The position numbers and the translations under genes are program-made. Source: an uncultured Eubacterium sp. (GTDB lineage: Bacteria > Bacillota > Clostridia > Lachnospirales > Lachnospiraceae). Taken from it: a DNA stretch of 64,000 nt. The stretch is from contig CAKRGF010000001.1 in assembly GCA_934322085.1 (NCBI GenBank), positions 1-64,000 on the forward strand, read 5' to 3'. Positions within the stretch are counted from its first letter, which is position 1. Each line of letters begins with the position of its first letter. Below are positions 1 through 9,031 of the stretch, one piece after another. The notes under the pieces were generated by a model. It saw only the letters and a list, made by a program, of their open reading frames with translations, was not told the origin of the DNA and ran no database searches.

Positions 1-484
1 TCTCTGTTGTGTTCGCACCGATATCCACAACTAAGGTTCCTGTGGACTTTGTAATTTCCAGATTCATACCTAATGCGTCAGCAACCGGTTTTTCAACCAC
101 GTGAATTTTCTTTGGCTTTAAATTCGTGTTCGTAATCAAATCAAAATAAGCCCTCTTCTCTACTTCGGTAATGTCGGTCGGGACAGCAATATAATACTCA
201 GCACCTTTTAATTTTTTCTTGCCATCCAGTTCATGGAAGAAATAATCAATCATCGACTGCATATTACCGATATCTGCAATTACACCATTTTTTACCGGGT
301 AAGATACCTGAATGTTCGCTGGTGCCTTTTCATACATCTCATACGCCTCATTTCCCACAGCAAATGTATGGGATTTGTTATAAATTGCAATCACACTTTT
401 TTCATGGAGAATAATGCCCTCTCCATTTTTATAAAACTTAATTGAACTCGTTCCAAAATCAATTCCTATCGCTTTTCCTAACAT
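1..484 (-). CDS. mreB: MreB-family rod-shape actin homologue (N-terminal part)
   Basis: This is the first 161 codons of a bacterial actin; the rest lies beyond the left window edge. MreB-type proteins form membrane-associated filaments that guide lateral wall synthesis in rod-shaped cells. The N terminus reads MLGKAIGIDFGTSSIKLY, an actin-type phosphate-1 loop, and a second phosphate-binding segment (VVDIGANTTE) sits at the cut edge. The segment VKNGVIADI is also typical of the family. The ATG begins one base after the radC stop codon, so the two genes are probably cotranscribed, as in the common radC-mreB-mreC order. The phosphate-1 loop differs from the usual DLGTANT form, so this could be a paralogue such as Mbl. 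The start is well supported; the paralogue assignment is not. Confidence 0.85.
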   Translation of the reverse strand, partial: MLGKAIGIDFGTSSIKFYKNGEGIILHEKSVIAIYNKSHTFAVGNEAYEMYEKAPANIQVSYPVKNGVIADIGNMQSMIDYFFHELDGKKKLKGAEYYIAVPTDITEVEKRAYFDLITNTNLKPKKIHVVEKPVADALGMNLEITKSTGTLVVDIGANTTE

Positions 485-485
485 G

Positions 486-1184
486 TCAGATCAATCCTCT
501 TTCTTTTAAACTAATGTAGCGGTTATCACCAATGATAATGTGGTCAACCAAGGGAATACCAATTAAATCGGATGCCTCAAATAACCGTTTGGTCATCTCG
601 ATATCTTCTCCGCTCGGAATGGGGTTCCCACTTGGATGATTATGCAGTATCACAATCTGGGCTGCATCACACTGCAAAGCAATCCGCAGAATTTCTCTGG
701 GATTCACCACTGAGTAATTTATAGTGCCTTTAAAAACTGCTTTATCATAGAGCAGTCTTCCGCTTGCATCCAGTGCCGCTAAATATAAATGCTCCGTTTC
801 AAGATTTCGCATTTCATCCATAAAATAAGCCGCCAATTGTTCGGGGCGGCTAAAATTTGTGGCATTACACTTACTCTCTCTTGCCAGTCGCTTGGACAAC
901 TCCACCGCACACAAAATCTGAACCGCCTTTACCGGACCAATTCCGTGAATCCTAAGAAGCTGATTGCGTGTCAGATGAAACAATCCCATTAATCCTTGAT
1001 AAGAAGGATGTGCACTCAGTACTTCCAAGGCAAGAGCGAGGCTTGTCTTATCCTTAGTTCCGGACTTTAAAATAACAGCAAGTAATTCTGCATTCGACAA
1101 AGACTTCGCACCATCTCTTTCACACTTCTCATATGGTTTTTCCGAATCCGGCAATTCTTTCATGGTAAAATTTTCTTTTTTCAT
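486..1184 (-). CDS. radC: RadC family protein (JAB/MPN metalloprotease fold)
   Basis: The product is a RadC-like protein of about 232 residues with an N-terminal helix-hairpin-helix region (LLRIHGIGPVKAVQ) and a C-terminal JAB/MPN domain carrying the HNHPSG metal-binding motif followed by PSGEDIEMTK. The historical role in DNA repair is disputed and the biochemical activity is unknown. An upstream ATG at 1220 is in frame, but the ATG at 1184 is preceded by a good ribosome-binding site (AAAGGAG), so I chose 1184. It follows the PLP-enzyme gene after a 118-bp gap and runs directly into mreB. The family assignment is secure. Confidence 0.9.
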   Translation of the reverse strand: MKKENFTMKELPDSEKPYEKCERDGAKSLSNAELLAVILKSGTKDKTSLALALEVLSAHPSYQGLMGLFHLTRNQLLRIHGIGPVKAVQILCAVELSKRLARESKCNATNFSRPEQLAAYFMDEMRNLETEHLYLAALDASGRLLYDKAVFKGTINYSVVNPREILRIALQCDAAQIVILHNHPSGNPIPSGEDIEMTKRLFEASDLIGIPLVDHIIIGDNRYISLKERGLI

Positions 1185-1302
1185 TTCGGCTCCTTTCGGA
1201 ACCAAATTCCACCTAAACATTGTTATTTTACCATATCAAGGTAAAAATGTATACCTATTAAGCAAGATTTTTCTGTGAAATTTTTTTGAATTTTGTCAAA
1301 AT

Positions 1303-2592
1303 CTATGGCAATTCGACAAATCCGCCATCAATCATATTTTGCAGTGTTTTTAATATACCCATCTTTCCATGCGGCCATGTAATTCCGCCTTGGAAATAAA
1401 CACTGTAAGGCGGCTCAATTGGGGCGTCTGCACTTAATTCAATGGAGGAACCCTGCACAAAAGCACCTGCCGCCATAATGACATCACTGTGATAACCAGG
1501 CATTGCATATGGCTCCGGCAGAACATAGGCATCCACCGGTGCTGCCTGCTGGATTCCCTGGCAAAAGGCAATAATTCGTTCCGGCGAACCAAAAGCAATT
1601 GCCTGAATGATATCGTGTCTGTCTTCTTTTCCATCAGGGCTTGCTGTAAATCCAAGTTTTTCATATAAATTTGCGGCAAAAATAGCAGACTTTAATGCAC
1701 TTGCTACAACTGTCGGTGCTAAAAATAATCCCTGATAAAATGCCGAATTAACCTGAAGGGAGGCACCTACTTCTTTGCCAAGACCAGGTGCTGTAAGGCG
1801 GTATGCGGCAAGTTCCACTAAATCTTTACGTCCGACAATATACCCGCCCAAAGGTGCTAAACCACCACCCGGATTTTTAATCAGGGAGCCAACACAAATA
1901 TCGGCTCCAACCTGCGTTGGTTCGATGGTTTCTACAAACTCACCATAACAGTTATCTACCATGCAGATGACATCTGGTTTTATCGATTTGATATAACGAA
2001 TCAGTTCTCCAATCCTCTCAACGGACAAAGTTTTGCGCATTGCATAACCTTTGGAACGCTGAATCGTAACTAATTTTGTTTTCTCATTTAATGCATTTTT
2101 AATTCCCTCATAATCAAACTCACTGTCCCCAACCAAATCCACCTGCCGGTAAGAAACACCAAATTCACGAAGAGATCCTTTGGTATTTGTTCCCTCAATA
2201 CCGATGATTCCTTCCAGCGTATCATATGGTTTTCCGACCGGCGAAAGCAGTTCATCGCCTGGACGTAGAATGGAGGATAAAGCAATTGTCAGTGCATGTG
2301 TTCCACAGGTAATCTGTGAGCGCACAAGTGCATCTTCTGCTTCAAAAATATCTGCATATACGGCTTCTAATGTATCTCTTCCGGTATCGTTGTAACCATA
2401 GCCTGTTGTTCCCCACAAATGGTTTTCACTCACACGGTTCTTCTGCATGGCATGAATTACCTTCAACTGGTTAATTTCCGCCACTTCATCAATTTTAGCA
2501 AACCGGTCTTCAATTTCTTTTAAGACGTTTTTCCCAAAATCAATTACATCTTTTTTTATTCCAAATTTTTCATACATTTCTTCTGTTGTCAT
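1303..2592 (-). CDS. PLP-dependent methionine gamma-lyase family protein (aluminium-resistance type)
   Basis: This 429-residue protein matches the PF06838-type family annotated as 'aluminium resistance protein' or methionine gamma-lyase-like. The family belongs to the fold-type I PLP enzymes related to cystathionine beta/gamma-lyases. Diagnostic segments are HLWGTTGYGYNDTGRDT near residue 60, SQITCGTHALT near 95, MVDNCYGEF near 213 and SLIKNPGGG near 236, whose lysine is the likely Schiff-base residue. The physiological substrate is not established. The ATG follows AAGGATAAGTC, an acceptable ribosome-binding site, and lies only three bases past the miaA stop codon. In many Clostridia hfq sits next to miaA; none is present here. 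Confidence 0.85.
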   Translation of the reverse strand: MTTEEMYEKFGIKKDVIDFGKNVLKEIEDRFAKIDEVAEINQLKVIHAMQKNRVSENHLWGTTGYGYNDTGRDTLEAVYADIFEAEDALVRSQITCGTHALTIALSSILRPGDELLSPVGKPYDTLEGIIGIEGTNTKGSLREFGVSYRQVDLVGDSEFDYEGIKNALNEKTKLVTIQRSKGYAMRKTLSVERIGELIRYIKSIKPDVICMVDNCYGEFVETIEPTQVGADICVGSLIKNPGGGLAPLGGYIVGRKDLVELAAYRLTAPGLGKEVGASLQVNSAFYQGLFLAPTVVASALKSAIFAANLYEKLGFTASPDGKEDRHDIIQAIAFGSPERIIAFCQGIQQAAPVDAYVLPEPYAMPGYHSDVIMAAGAFVQGSSIELSADAPIEPPYSVYFQGGITWPHGKMGILKTLQNMIDGGFVELP

Positions 2593-2595
2593 GAC

Positions 2596-3552
2596 TTATC
2601 CTTCCCGGCATGAACAAATGCCTTTTTCTGCTGCTAATTTCATAATATAGTTTACAATTTCATGGTTATCTGAAAAAATATCTTTGTCAATCATTGTCAC
2701 ATCTCGTTCCCGCCGAAACCATGTCATCTGGCGTTTTGCGAAATGTCTGGTGTCCCTCTTCAAGCGGTAAACCGCCTCATCCATTGTGCACTCCTTAAAA
2801 AGAGCGGACGCAATTTCTTTGTAGCCAAGTCCCTGCATCGAAACCAAATTTCTTGAATAACCAGCATCCAAAAGCTGTTTTACTTCTTTCACAAGTCCTT
2901 CTTCCATCATCTGGTCAACGCGCTTGTCTATCCGTTCATAAAGCACCTCCCGGTTCATGGTGAGAACGAGATATAAAAAATTATACGGCGACTTCTTTTG
3001 CCGTTCCTCTTTATTATGCTCCGAAAACTTCTGTCCGGTACTTTGAAAATATTCCAAGGCTCGAATCACGCGTTTTACGTTATTGGGATGAATGGCTTCT
3101 GCAGATTCTTTATCTACTTTTTGCAGTTCTTTATGCAGATAAGAAGTACCTTTTTCTTTTGCCAGATTCTGTAAATCCGCCCTGATTTCATCACCTTGTT
3201 TTTCTTTTGTAAAGGCAATATCATTTAATACTGCCTGAATATAAAACCCGGTTCCGCCGACAAGAATCGGAATCTTCCCACGATTATAAATATCTTCCAT
3301 AATTTCCTTTACACGCTTTTGAAAAATCATCACGTTAAATTCTTCATCCGGATTCCATTCATCAATCATATAGTGTGGGACACCCTGCATCTGCTCTTTT
3401 TTGATTTTTGCAGTTCCAATATCCATCTGTTTGTATACCTGCATCGAATCTGCCGAAATAATTTCACCGCCTGCCGCTTTTGCCAGTTCAATGGATATTT
3501 CCGTTTTTCCAACAGCTGTTGGTCCTGTCAAAACAATAATTGGTTTTTTCAT
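2596..3552 (-). CDS. miaA: tRNA dimethylallyltransferase
   Basis: MiaA transfers a dimethylallyl group to N6 of adenosine 37 in tRNAs that read UNN codons, the first step of i6A/ms2i6A synthesis, which improves decoding fidelity. The P-loop GPTAVGKTE lies at the N terminus, followed by ISADSMQVYKQMDIGTAK and VGGTGFYIQAV, all hallmark motifs. Near the C terminus the segment KRQMTWFRRE is also typical. Two in-frame ATGs lie six bases apart (3558 and 3552). The GGAG site is only three bases from the first but nine from the second, so 3552 is preferred. It sits in the mutS-mutL-miaA cluster common in Firmicutes. Confidence 0.95.
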   Translation of the reverse strand: MKKPIIVLTGPTAVGKTEISIELAKAAGGEIISADSMQVYKQMDIGTAKIKKEQMQGVPHYMIDEWNPDEEFNVMIFQKRVKEIMEDIYNRGKIPILVGGTGFYIQAVLNDIAFTKEKQGDEIRADLQNLAKEKGTSYLHKELQKVDKESAEAIHPNNVKRVIRALEYFQSTGQKFSEHNKEERQKKSPYNFLYLVLTMNREVLYERIDKRVDQMMEEGLVKEVKQLLDAGYSRNLVSMQGLGYKEIASALFKECTMDEAVYRLKRDTRHFAKRQMTWFRRERDVTMIDKDIFSDNHEIVNYIMKLAAEKGICSCREG

Positions 3553-3575
3553 ATCCATACACTCCTTTTTGACAT

Positions 3576-5390
3576 TTAAAGCACACGTTTGAATTTTTTT
3601 TCAAATTCATACTGGCTCATCGCAATCGTTGTCGGTCTTCCATGCGGACAATGATACGGCTGATCCATCTGTAACATCTGCCCAATCAGTTCTTTTGCTT
3701 CTGCGTAAGACATCGTATGATTGCCCTTCACTGCCGCCTTGCATGCCATCGTAGCACAATGGTCGATTACAAATTCCGGTGCCGATTTCGTATTTTGATT
3801 TCTCAGATTGTCTAACAGTTCCAAAAACAACTGTTTCGGCTCTAAGTTCAAAAAATCTGCCGGCACACCGGTAATCAAATACTCTCTGTCTCCAAACGTT
3901 TCCCAGCAAAAGCCAATGGCGGTTAATGTCTGTGCATTTTCCTCTAAAACTTCAATTTCCCGTCCTGACAGCGACACAACAATCGGCGCAATCAAATTTT
4001 GTGTCAGAGGTTTTTTATCCTTTAACTTTTTCATTAATTTCTCATACAACACTTTTTCATGAGCTGCGTGCTGGTCAATAATCAATAATTCTTTTTCATA
4101 TTCCACAAGCCAGTAGGTGCCAAAAACCTGTCCGATTATCCGGAAAACAACGCCTTCCTGCTGTACCTCTTCTTTCTTAAAATCTAATTGTTTATAATCT
4201 TCTTTTACAATCGATACATTCTGCTTTCCGGAAAATGGTGCACTTTGATAAACGAATGGTTTTTCTTCCACCTTTTTTTCCGGCTGTGTGCGCATGCTCC
4301 ATTCCTTTTTTCTTTCATATTCGAATGGCTCCGGCTGTTTTTCAATCGGTTTTTCTTCTACCTGACTTTGTGGTTCTTTTTTGCCCGGTGTAACATCCGG
4401 AATTAACGTGCTTTGCTTCAATGCCTCAGTAACCGTATCTCTCACAAGTGACAAAACTTCCATCTGATTTGTAAAACGGATTTCCATTTTGGTCGGATGG
4501 ACATTGACATCAATGAGAGAAGAATCAATCGAAAGCATGAGTACCACAAATGGGTAACGGTGTCCCATAAGAAACCCCTGATATCCCTGCATGGTTGCAT
4601 TTGTCAAAATCGGACTTTTGATGTAACGCCCATTCACAAAGTAATTCATCATCGACCGGTTTCCTCTTGACAAAACCGGTTTTCCAATAAATCCTTCTAA
4701 CCGCATGCCATCCTGTTCATGACAAATTGGTATCAGTTCTTTCGTAATCTCTCTTCCGTAGTGATAAAAAATATTGGTCTTTACCTGTCCATCACCATTT
4801 GTCTGGAATTTTGTTTTTCCATCTACAATAAAAGAGAAACGAATATCCGCATGAGCCAGTGAATAACGCTGCACTAGCTCATGAATATAGTTTCCCTCGG
4901 TTGTTTTGGATTTTAAAAATTTTCTTCTTGCCGGTGTGTTGTAAAATAAGTTCCGCACCACAAAAGTAGTCCCTTCCGGGCAGCCAACTTCTTCACATCC
5001 GGTCTCTTTTCCGCCCTCAATAGAATATCTGGTTCCAACAATGTCTTCTTTTCTTTTTGTAATCAATTCAACCTGAGCTACCGCCGCAATACTTGACAAT
5101 GCCTCGCCCCTAAACCCAAGACTTGTTACGGAAAGCAAATCTTCAGTGTTTCTAATTTTGCTTGTCGCATGGCGTAAAAACGCCGTCGAAATTTCCTCTT
5201 TTGCAATACCGGCACCATTATCCGTGATACGTATCATGGAAATTCCGCCTTCCTTTATTTCAACTGTAATAGCGGATGCACCGGCATCCAAAGAGTTATC
5301 CATTAATTCTTTTACAACAGCCGAAGGACGTTCCACAACTTCGCCTGCCGCAATTTGATTTATCGTTTTTTGGTCAAGAACTTGAATCAT
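3576..5390 (-). CDS. mutL: DNA mismatch repair protein MutL
   Basis: MutL couples mismatch recognition by MutS to strand incision. The 604-residue protein has the GHKL ATPase N domain (NQIAAGEVVERPSAVVKEL, DNGAGI, ATSKI, GFRGEALSSIAAV) in residues 1-330, a variable Lys/Glu/Pro-rich linker, and a C-terminal dimerisation domain. The C domain carries the endonuclease metal-binding motif DQHAAHEKVLYE and the CPHGRPT motif near the end. This is therefore the nicking type of MutL used by bacteria without MutH and Dam methyl direction. The ATG is preceded by GGAGG at good spacing. It lies 18 bases after mutS and is probably cotranscribed with it. Confidence 0.97.
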   Translation of the reverse strand: MIQVLDQKTINQIAAGEVVERPSAVVKELMDNSLDAGASAITVEIKEGGISMIRITDNGAGIAKEEISTAFLRHATSKIRNTEDLLSVTSLGFRGEALSSIAAVAQVELITKRKEDIVGTRYSIEGGKETGCEEVGCPEGTTFVVRNLFYNTPARRKFLKSKTTEGNYIHELVQRYSLAHADIRFSFIVDGKTKFQTNGDGQVKTNIFYHYGREITKELIPICHEQDGMRLEGFIGKPVLSRGNRSMMNYFVNGRYIKSPILTNATMQGYQGFLMGHRYPFVVLMLSIDSSLIDVNVHPTKMEIRFTNQMEVLSLVRDTVTEALKQSTLIPDVTPGKKEPQSQVEEKPIEKQPEPFEYERKKEWSMRTQPEKKVEEKPFVYQSAPFSGKQNVSIVKEDYKQLDFKKEEVQQEGVVFRIIGQVFGTYWLVEYEKELLIIDQHAAHEKVLYEKLMKKLKDKKPLTQNLIAPIVVSLSGREIEVLEENAQTLTAIGFCWETFGDREYLITGVPADFLNLEPKQLFLELLDNLRNQNTKSAPEFVIDHCATMACKAAVKGNHTMSYAEAKELIGQMLQMDQPYHCPHGRPTTIAMSQYEFEKKFKRVL

Positions 5391-5408
5391 GACATCCTCC
5401 GTTTCTTT

Positions 5409-8054
5409 TTACCACTGTTCTTTTAATTTATTCTGCCACTTATAAACTAAGTTCATTGCATCCATTGGTGTCACATTGGACAAATTGATATCACGCAGTT
5501 CAAACAAAATGGCGTCCGTCTGATTTGTCGTCTCCATCGTATCGAAGATGGAAAGCTGTGTCATAGCTTCCGTGCCGCCTTTTGAATCTTTTTCGCTTAA
5601 ATCCGTAAGTTTTGAAAGATTGCTATTTGCATCTTTTGCTTCCAATAAGTCTGCAATTTCTCTTGCACGGATTAAAACCTCATCCGGAACACCGGCAAGT
5701 CTGGCAACCTGAATACCATAACTGCGGTCTGCACCGCCCTTTACAATTTTGCGAAGGAATACAATATCCTCGCCATCCTCTTTTACGGCAATGCAGTAAT
5801 TCTGAACGCCTTCTAATTTGCCCTCCAATTCCGTCAATTCGTGGTAATGTGTGGCAAATAATGTTTTTGCTCCGATTTTTTTCTTGTTTACAATGTGCTC
5901 AACAACCGACCATGCAATACTCAGTCCATCAAAGGTACTAGTTCCACGGCCGATTTCGTCCAAAATAATCAAACTATCTTTTGTTGCGTTATGTAAAATG
6001 TTAGCAACTTCAGTCATTTCCACCATAAATGTACTTTGCCCGCTCGCCAAGTCATCCGATGCCCCGACACGCGTAAATATGCGGTCAACTAAAGACAAAT
6101 CCGCTTCTTTCGCCGGGACAAAACAGCCAATCTGCGCCATTAGAGAAATCAATGCAGTCTGACGCATATAGGTAGATTTACCTGCCATGTTTGGTCCGGT
6201 AATAATTACAACCCGGTGCGTATCATCATCTAAGTAAGTATCGTTAGCAATAAACATGTCCTTTGTCATCATCTGCTCAATCACCGGATGCCTGCCTTCT
6301 TTAATCGTAATGGAGCCATTGTGATTAATGGTCGGCCGAACATACTGATTACGCTCTGCTACATACGCAAGAGATGCCAACATATCCAAAAAGGCAATCA
6401 CCGATGCCGTATCCTGAATCCGCTTCATCTGCTCAAATATTTTATCCCGCAGTTCACAAAATACCGCATATTCCAGATTATACAACCGGTCTTCAGCCCC
6501 CAGAATCACATCTTCCATTTCTTTCAGCTCATCAGTTGTATAACGCTCTGCATTTGTCAGTGTCTGCTTTCGAATCCAATTTTCCGGCACTTGGTCAAGA
6601 AATGATTTTGTGACCTCAAAATAATATCCGAAAACTTTATTATATTTAATTCTAAGGTTCTTAATTCCTGTATGTTCTTTTTCTTTTGCCTCTAAATTTG
6701 CCAGCCAGTCTTTGCCCTCAGTTTTTGCCTGTCTCAGCTTATCAATTTCTTCATGGTAACCGTTTTTAAAGATACCGCCCTCCCTTACCGAAATTGGAGG
6801 TTCTTCCTCAATTGCTGCATGAATCCACCCGTAAATATCTTCCAGTGCATCCATCTTGTCATATAAGTCTTTAAAAAGCGGCGCATTAAAATTACCAAGA
6901 AGCATACGAATTGCCGGAAGCATTTCCAAAGAAGATTCCAGTGCTATCATATCTCTTGGATTTACAGTACGATAACTGATTTTACTCAAAAGACGCTCTA
7001 AGTCATATACCGGATTCAGATATTCACGAATTTCCTCTCTGGTAATGACATTCGCATTTAATTCCTCAATCGCATCATAGCGTGCAAGAATCTCTTCTTC
7101 CTCAATCAGTGGCTGCTCAATGGAGGCACGCAGTTTTCTCGCACCCATCGCCGTTTTCGTTTTGTCTAGCACCCAGAGAAGAGAACCTCTTTTCTGTTTT
7201 TCACGCAGCGTCTCCACCAGTTCCAGATTCCGTCTTGTATTTCTGTCTAAAAGCATATACTTGCCAACATGATATGGCTGCAAATGTGAAATATGTTCTA
7301 AGGCACACTTTTGCGTTTCAATCAGATACATCATGACGGCTCCTGCCGCAATCATACCAATAGAGTACTCCTCTACGCCCATGCCGTCTAAACTACTTAC
7401 ATGAAAATGACGGCACAGAGCCTCTCGGCAGCTTTCTTTTTCAAAGTAGCGCGGTTCAAGCGCAGAAATTGCAATTCCAAGCCGTTCACTCAAATCGGTC
7501 AAATCAACGCCGGATATGTAAAAGGAATCATTGCAGATAATCTCGGCCGGCATAAATTTATTTACTTCGTCTAAAAGTTTGCTTACCGACTCAACTTCAG
7601 TAAGCATATATTCTCCTGTTGTGACATCTACAATCGAAATGCCAAAACTGTGGTCAACTGAAACAATTCCCATCAAATAATTATTCCTGGTCTCATCTAA
7701 AGAACCGGTAAAACAATTGGTTCCCGGTGTAACAATACGTGTTACTTCTCTTTTTACCAATCCTTTTGCCAGTTTCGGATCTTCTACTTGTTCGCAAATC
7801 GCAACTTTATAGCCCCGCTCTACCAAACGGTTAATATATGTCTCCGCAGAATGAAACGGGACACCACACATGGGTGCCCGCTCTTTAAGACCGCAGCTCT
7901 TTCCGGTCAGGGTCAGTTCAAGTTCTTTGTTTGCACATACCGCATCATCAAAAAACATTTCATAGAAGTCACCTAACCGGTAAAAGAGAATACAGTCTTT
8001 ATATTCATTTTTTGTTTCCATGTACTGCTGCATCATTGGCGTTAACTGTTCCAT
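5409..8054 (-). CDS. mutS: DNA mismatch repair protein MutS
   Basis: MutS recognises mismatches and small loops in duplex DNA. The 881-residue protein begins with the mismatch-binding domain containing LGDFYEMFFDDA (the Phe-X-Glu that stacks on the mispair), followed by connector, lever and clamp regions. The C-terminal ABC-type ATPase has Walker A GPNMAGKSTYMRQ, the Q/ABC-signature region DDLASGQSTFMVEM, Walker B LIILDEIGRGTSTFDG and the switch FATHYHEL. A GTG at 8075 could extend it by seven residues, but the ATG at 8054 is preceded by a GAGG site and matches the usual MutS start (MEQLTPMMQQY). It is cotranscribed with mutL. Confidence 0.97.
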   Translation of the reverse strand: MEQLTPMMQQYMETKNEYKDCILFYRLGDFYEMFFDDAVCANKELELTLTGKSCGLKERAPMCGVPFHSAETYINRLVERGYKVAICEQVEDPKLAKGLVKREVTRIVTPGTNCFTGSLDETRNNYLMGIVSVDHSFGISIVDVTTGEYMLTEVESVSKLLDEVNKFMPAEIICNDSFYISGVDLTDLSERLGIAISALEPRYFEKESCREALCRHFHVSSLDGMGVEEYSIGMIAAGAVMMYLIETQKCALEHISHLQPYHVGKYMLLDRNTRRNLELVETLREKQKRGSLLWVLDKTKTAMGARKLRASIEQPLIEEEEILARYDAIEELNANVITREEIREYLNPVYDLERLLSKISYRTVNPRDMIALESSLEMLPAIRMLLGNFNAPLFKDLYDKMDALEDIYGWIHAAIEEEPPISVREGGIFKNGYHEEIDKLRQAKTEGKDWLANLEAKEKEHTGIKNLRIKYNKVFGYYFEVTKSFLDQVPENWIRKQTLTNAERYTTDELKEMEDVILGAEDRLYNLEYAVFCELRDKIFEQMKRIQDTASVIAFLDMLASLAYVAERNQYVRPTINHNGSITIKEGRHPVIEQMMTKDMFIANDTYLDDDTHRVVIITGPNMAGKSTYMRQTALISLMAQIGCFVPAKEADLSLVDRIFTRVGASDDLASGQSTFMVEMTEVANILHNATKDSLIILDEIGRGTSTFDGLSIAWSVVEHIVNKKKIGAKTLFATHYHELTELEGKLEGVQNYCIAVKEDGEDIVFLRKIVKGGADRSYGIQVARLAGVPDEVLIRAREIADLLEAKDANSNLSKLTDLSEKDSKGGTEAMTQLSIFDTMETTNQTDAILFELRDINLSNVTPMDAMNLVYKWQNKLKEQW

Positions 8055-8087
8055 GGTCTTTGTTACCTCTTTCACAATATTCCAATT

Positions 8088-8855
8088 TTATTCTGCTGTA
8101 TTAGCAGTCGGCTCAACAGTAGGTGCCTGCGTAGGTGCCTGAGTCGGTGCAGCCGTTGGAGCTTCTGTCGGTGCATGGGTTGGTGCCGGTGTAACAGTAT
8201 CTGGTGTTTTTGTTGCTTTTGGCGTCTTCGTTGCCTTTGGCGATTTCGTCGCTTTTGGTGTCTTCGTCGCTTTCGGCGTCTTTGTTGTTTTTGGCACAGC
8301 CGTCGTATGCGCCGGCGTCTGAGTCGGTCTCGGAGTAACTGTCTCAATTGGTTTTGGCTTGTCAACAGAGAGATACATTGCATTAATGTAACCTTTCTGG
8401 CCATTATACTCTACTTCCATCCATTCTTTCTTCTGTAAGCCGGAGAATGTAAGTTTTGTGGATGCCGGAACTTTTGTTACGACACTTGCCGTCAGAGATG
8501 GTTCCGAACGCATATTAACTGTCGATGTTGTATAACCTTCTGTCGCTTTTGCCAGATCTTCATCTACCTGAGTACCGATATCATCTTCACGAATCATTGT
8601 ATTCCCATCTGGTGTCTGAGTTGGCTCCGGACTTTCTCTTACTGTAACAGCACTGTCGGATACGACAGAAGCATTTGCTTCTTCATCTGTAACGGTATTA
8701 CTATTAAAGAAAGCAATCGAAATATAATAGCCAATTCCAATCACGAGAGCAAGTGTAAGTACCACACTAATGCCAAACATACTCGTCTCAAATATTTTAT
8801 GTTCAGAACTCAGCATTCTGCTAAAAAAACCTTTTTTTTCGTTTTTCATTCCCAT
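8088..8855 (-). CDS. Membrane-anchored SH3-domain protein with Lys/Thr/Pro repeats
   Basis: The function of this 255-residue protein is unknown. It has a short basic cytoplasmic N terminus, one membrane segment (residues about 28-50), a charged linker and a bacterial SH3-like domain (about 103-162, with TSTVNMRSEPS and GQKGYINAMYL). The tail of about 90 residues is low complexity: five copies of a KATKTP-type hexapeptide (189-218), then APT-type tetrapeptides. The topology suggests an extracytoplasmic SH3 domain that binds wall material, with the tail spanning or contacting the peptidoglycan; this is inference. It starts after GGAGTGTAA and ends 33 bases before mutS. It has a consensus promoter facing away from lexA. 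Confidence 0.8.
   Translation of the reverse strand: MGMKNEKKGFFSRMLSSEHKIFETSMFGISVVLTLALVIGIGYYISIAFFNSNTVTDEEANASVVSDSAVTVRESPEPTQTPDGNTMIREDDIGTQVDEDLAKATEGYTTSTVNMRSEPSLTASVVTKVPASTKLTFSGLQKKEWMEVEYNGQKGYINAMYLSVDKPKPIETVTPRPTQTPAHTTAVPKTTKTPKATKTPKATKSPKATKTPKATKTPDTVTPAPTHAPTEAPTAAPTQAPTQAPTVEPTANTAE
8202..8291 (-). repeat. 18-bp tandem repeat encoding KATKTP units
   Basis: Five head-to-tail 18-bp units inside the SH3-protein gene encode KTTKTP, KATKTP, KATKSP, KATKTP and KATKTP. The units differ mainly at third codon positions. Such in-frame tandem repeats can change copy number by slippage without breaking the reading frame. Confidence 0.8.
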
Positions 8856-8885
8856 TTACACTCCTTATCTTAAATATCTTTGTCT

Positions 8886-8914
8886 ATTATAACCATTCTG
8901 TCGTCATTTGTCTA
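8886..8914 (-). promoter_or_regulatory. Sigma-A promoter of the SH3-protein gene
   Basis: On the minus strand a TAGACA -35 element (8909-8914) is separated by 17 bp from a perfect TATAAT -10 element (8886-8891), 31 bp before the start codon. It may also serve the downstream mutS-mutL-miaA genes. Confidence 0.7.
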
Positions 8915-8942
8915 TGATAAATTCCATTTTTCGCAAAAAGGG

Positions 8943-9003
8943 CGAACATTCGTTTGACACCAATACTAAATTATGATATATTTAAAAAGCAAACAATTGT
9001 TTG
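8943..9003 (+). promoter_or_regulatory. lexA promoter with two LexA (SOS) boxes
   Basis: A TTGACA -35 element (8954-8959) and TATATT -10 element (8977-8982) lie 17 bp apart. Two dyads with the Gram-positive SOS-box pattern bracket them: CGAACATTCGTTTG at 8943-8956, overlapping the -35, and the perfect palindrome CAAACAATTGTTTG at 8990-9003, on the likely transcription start. Occupancy of either should block RNA polymerase, giving the expected autorepression of lexA. Confidence 0.85.
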
Positions 9004-9031
9004 TATTTTACTAACTTTTTAGGAGGTTTCT

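Noticed and set aside
1221..1302. Short palindrome TTTTACC/GGTAAAA upstream of radC
   Set aside because: Only seven pairs, AT-rich, with no clear promoter context; not distinguishable from background in this AT-rich spacer.
8072..8404. Open frame on the minus strand encoding an Arg/Gln/His-rich protein
   Set aside because: It is the shifted-frame translation of the Thr-Pro/Ala repeat tail of the SH3-protein gene, has no ribosome-binding site, and its composition is an artefact of the repeats.
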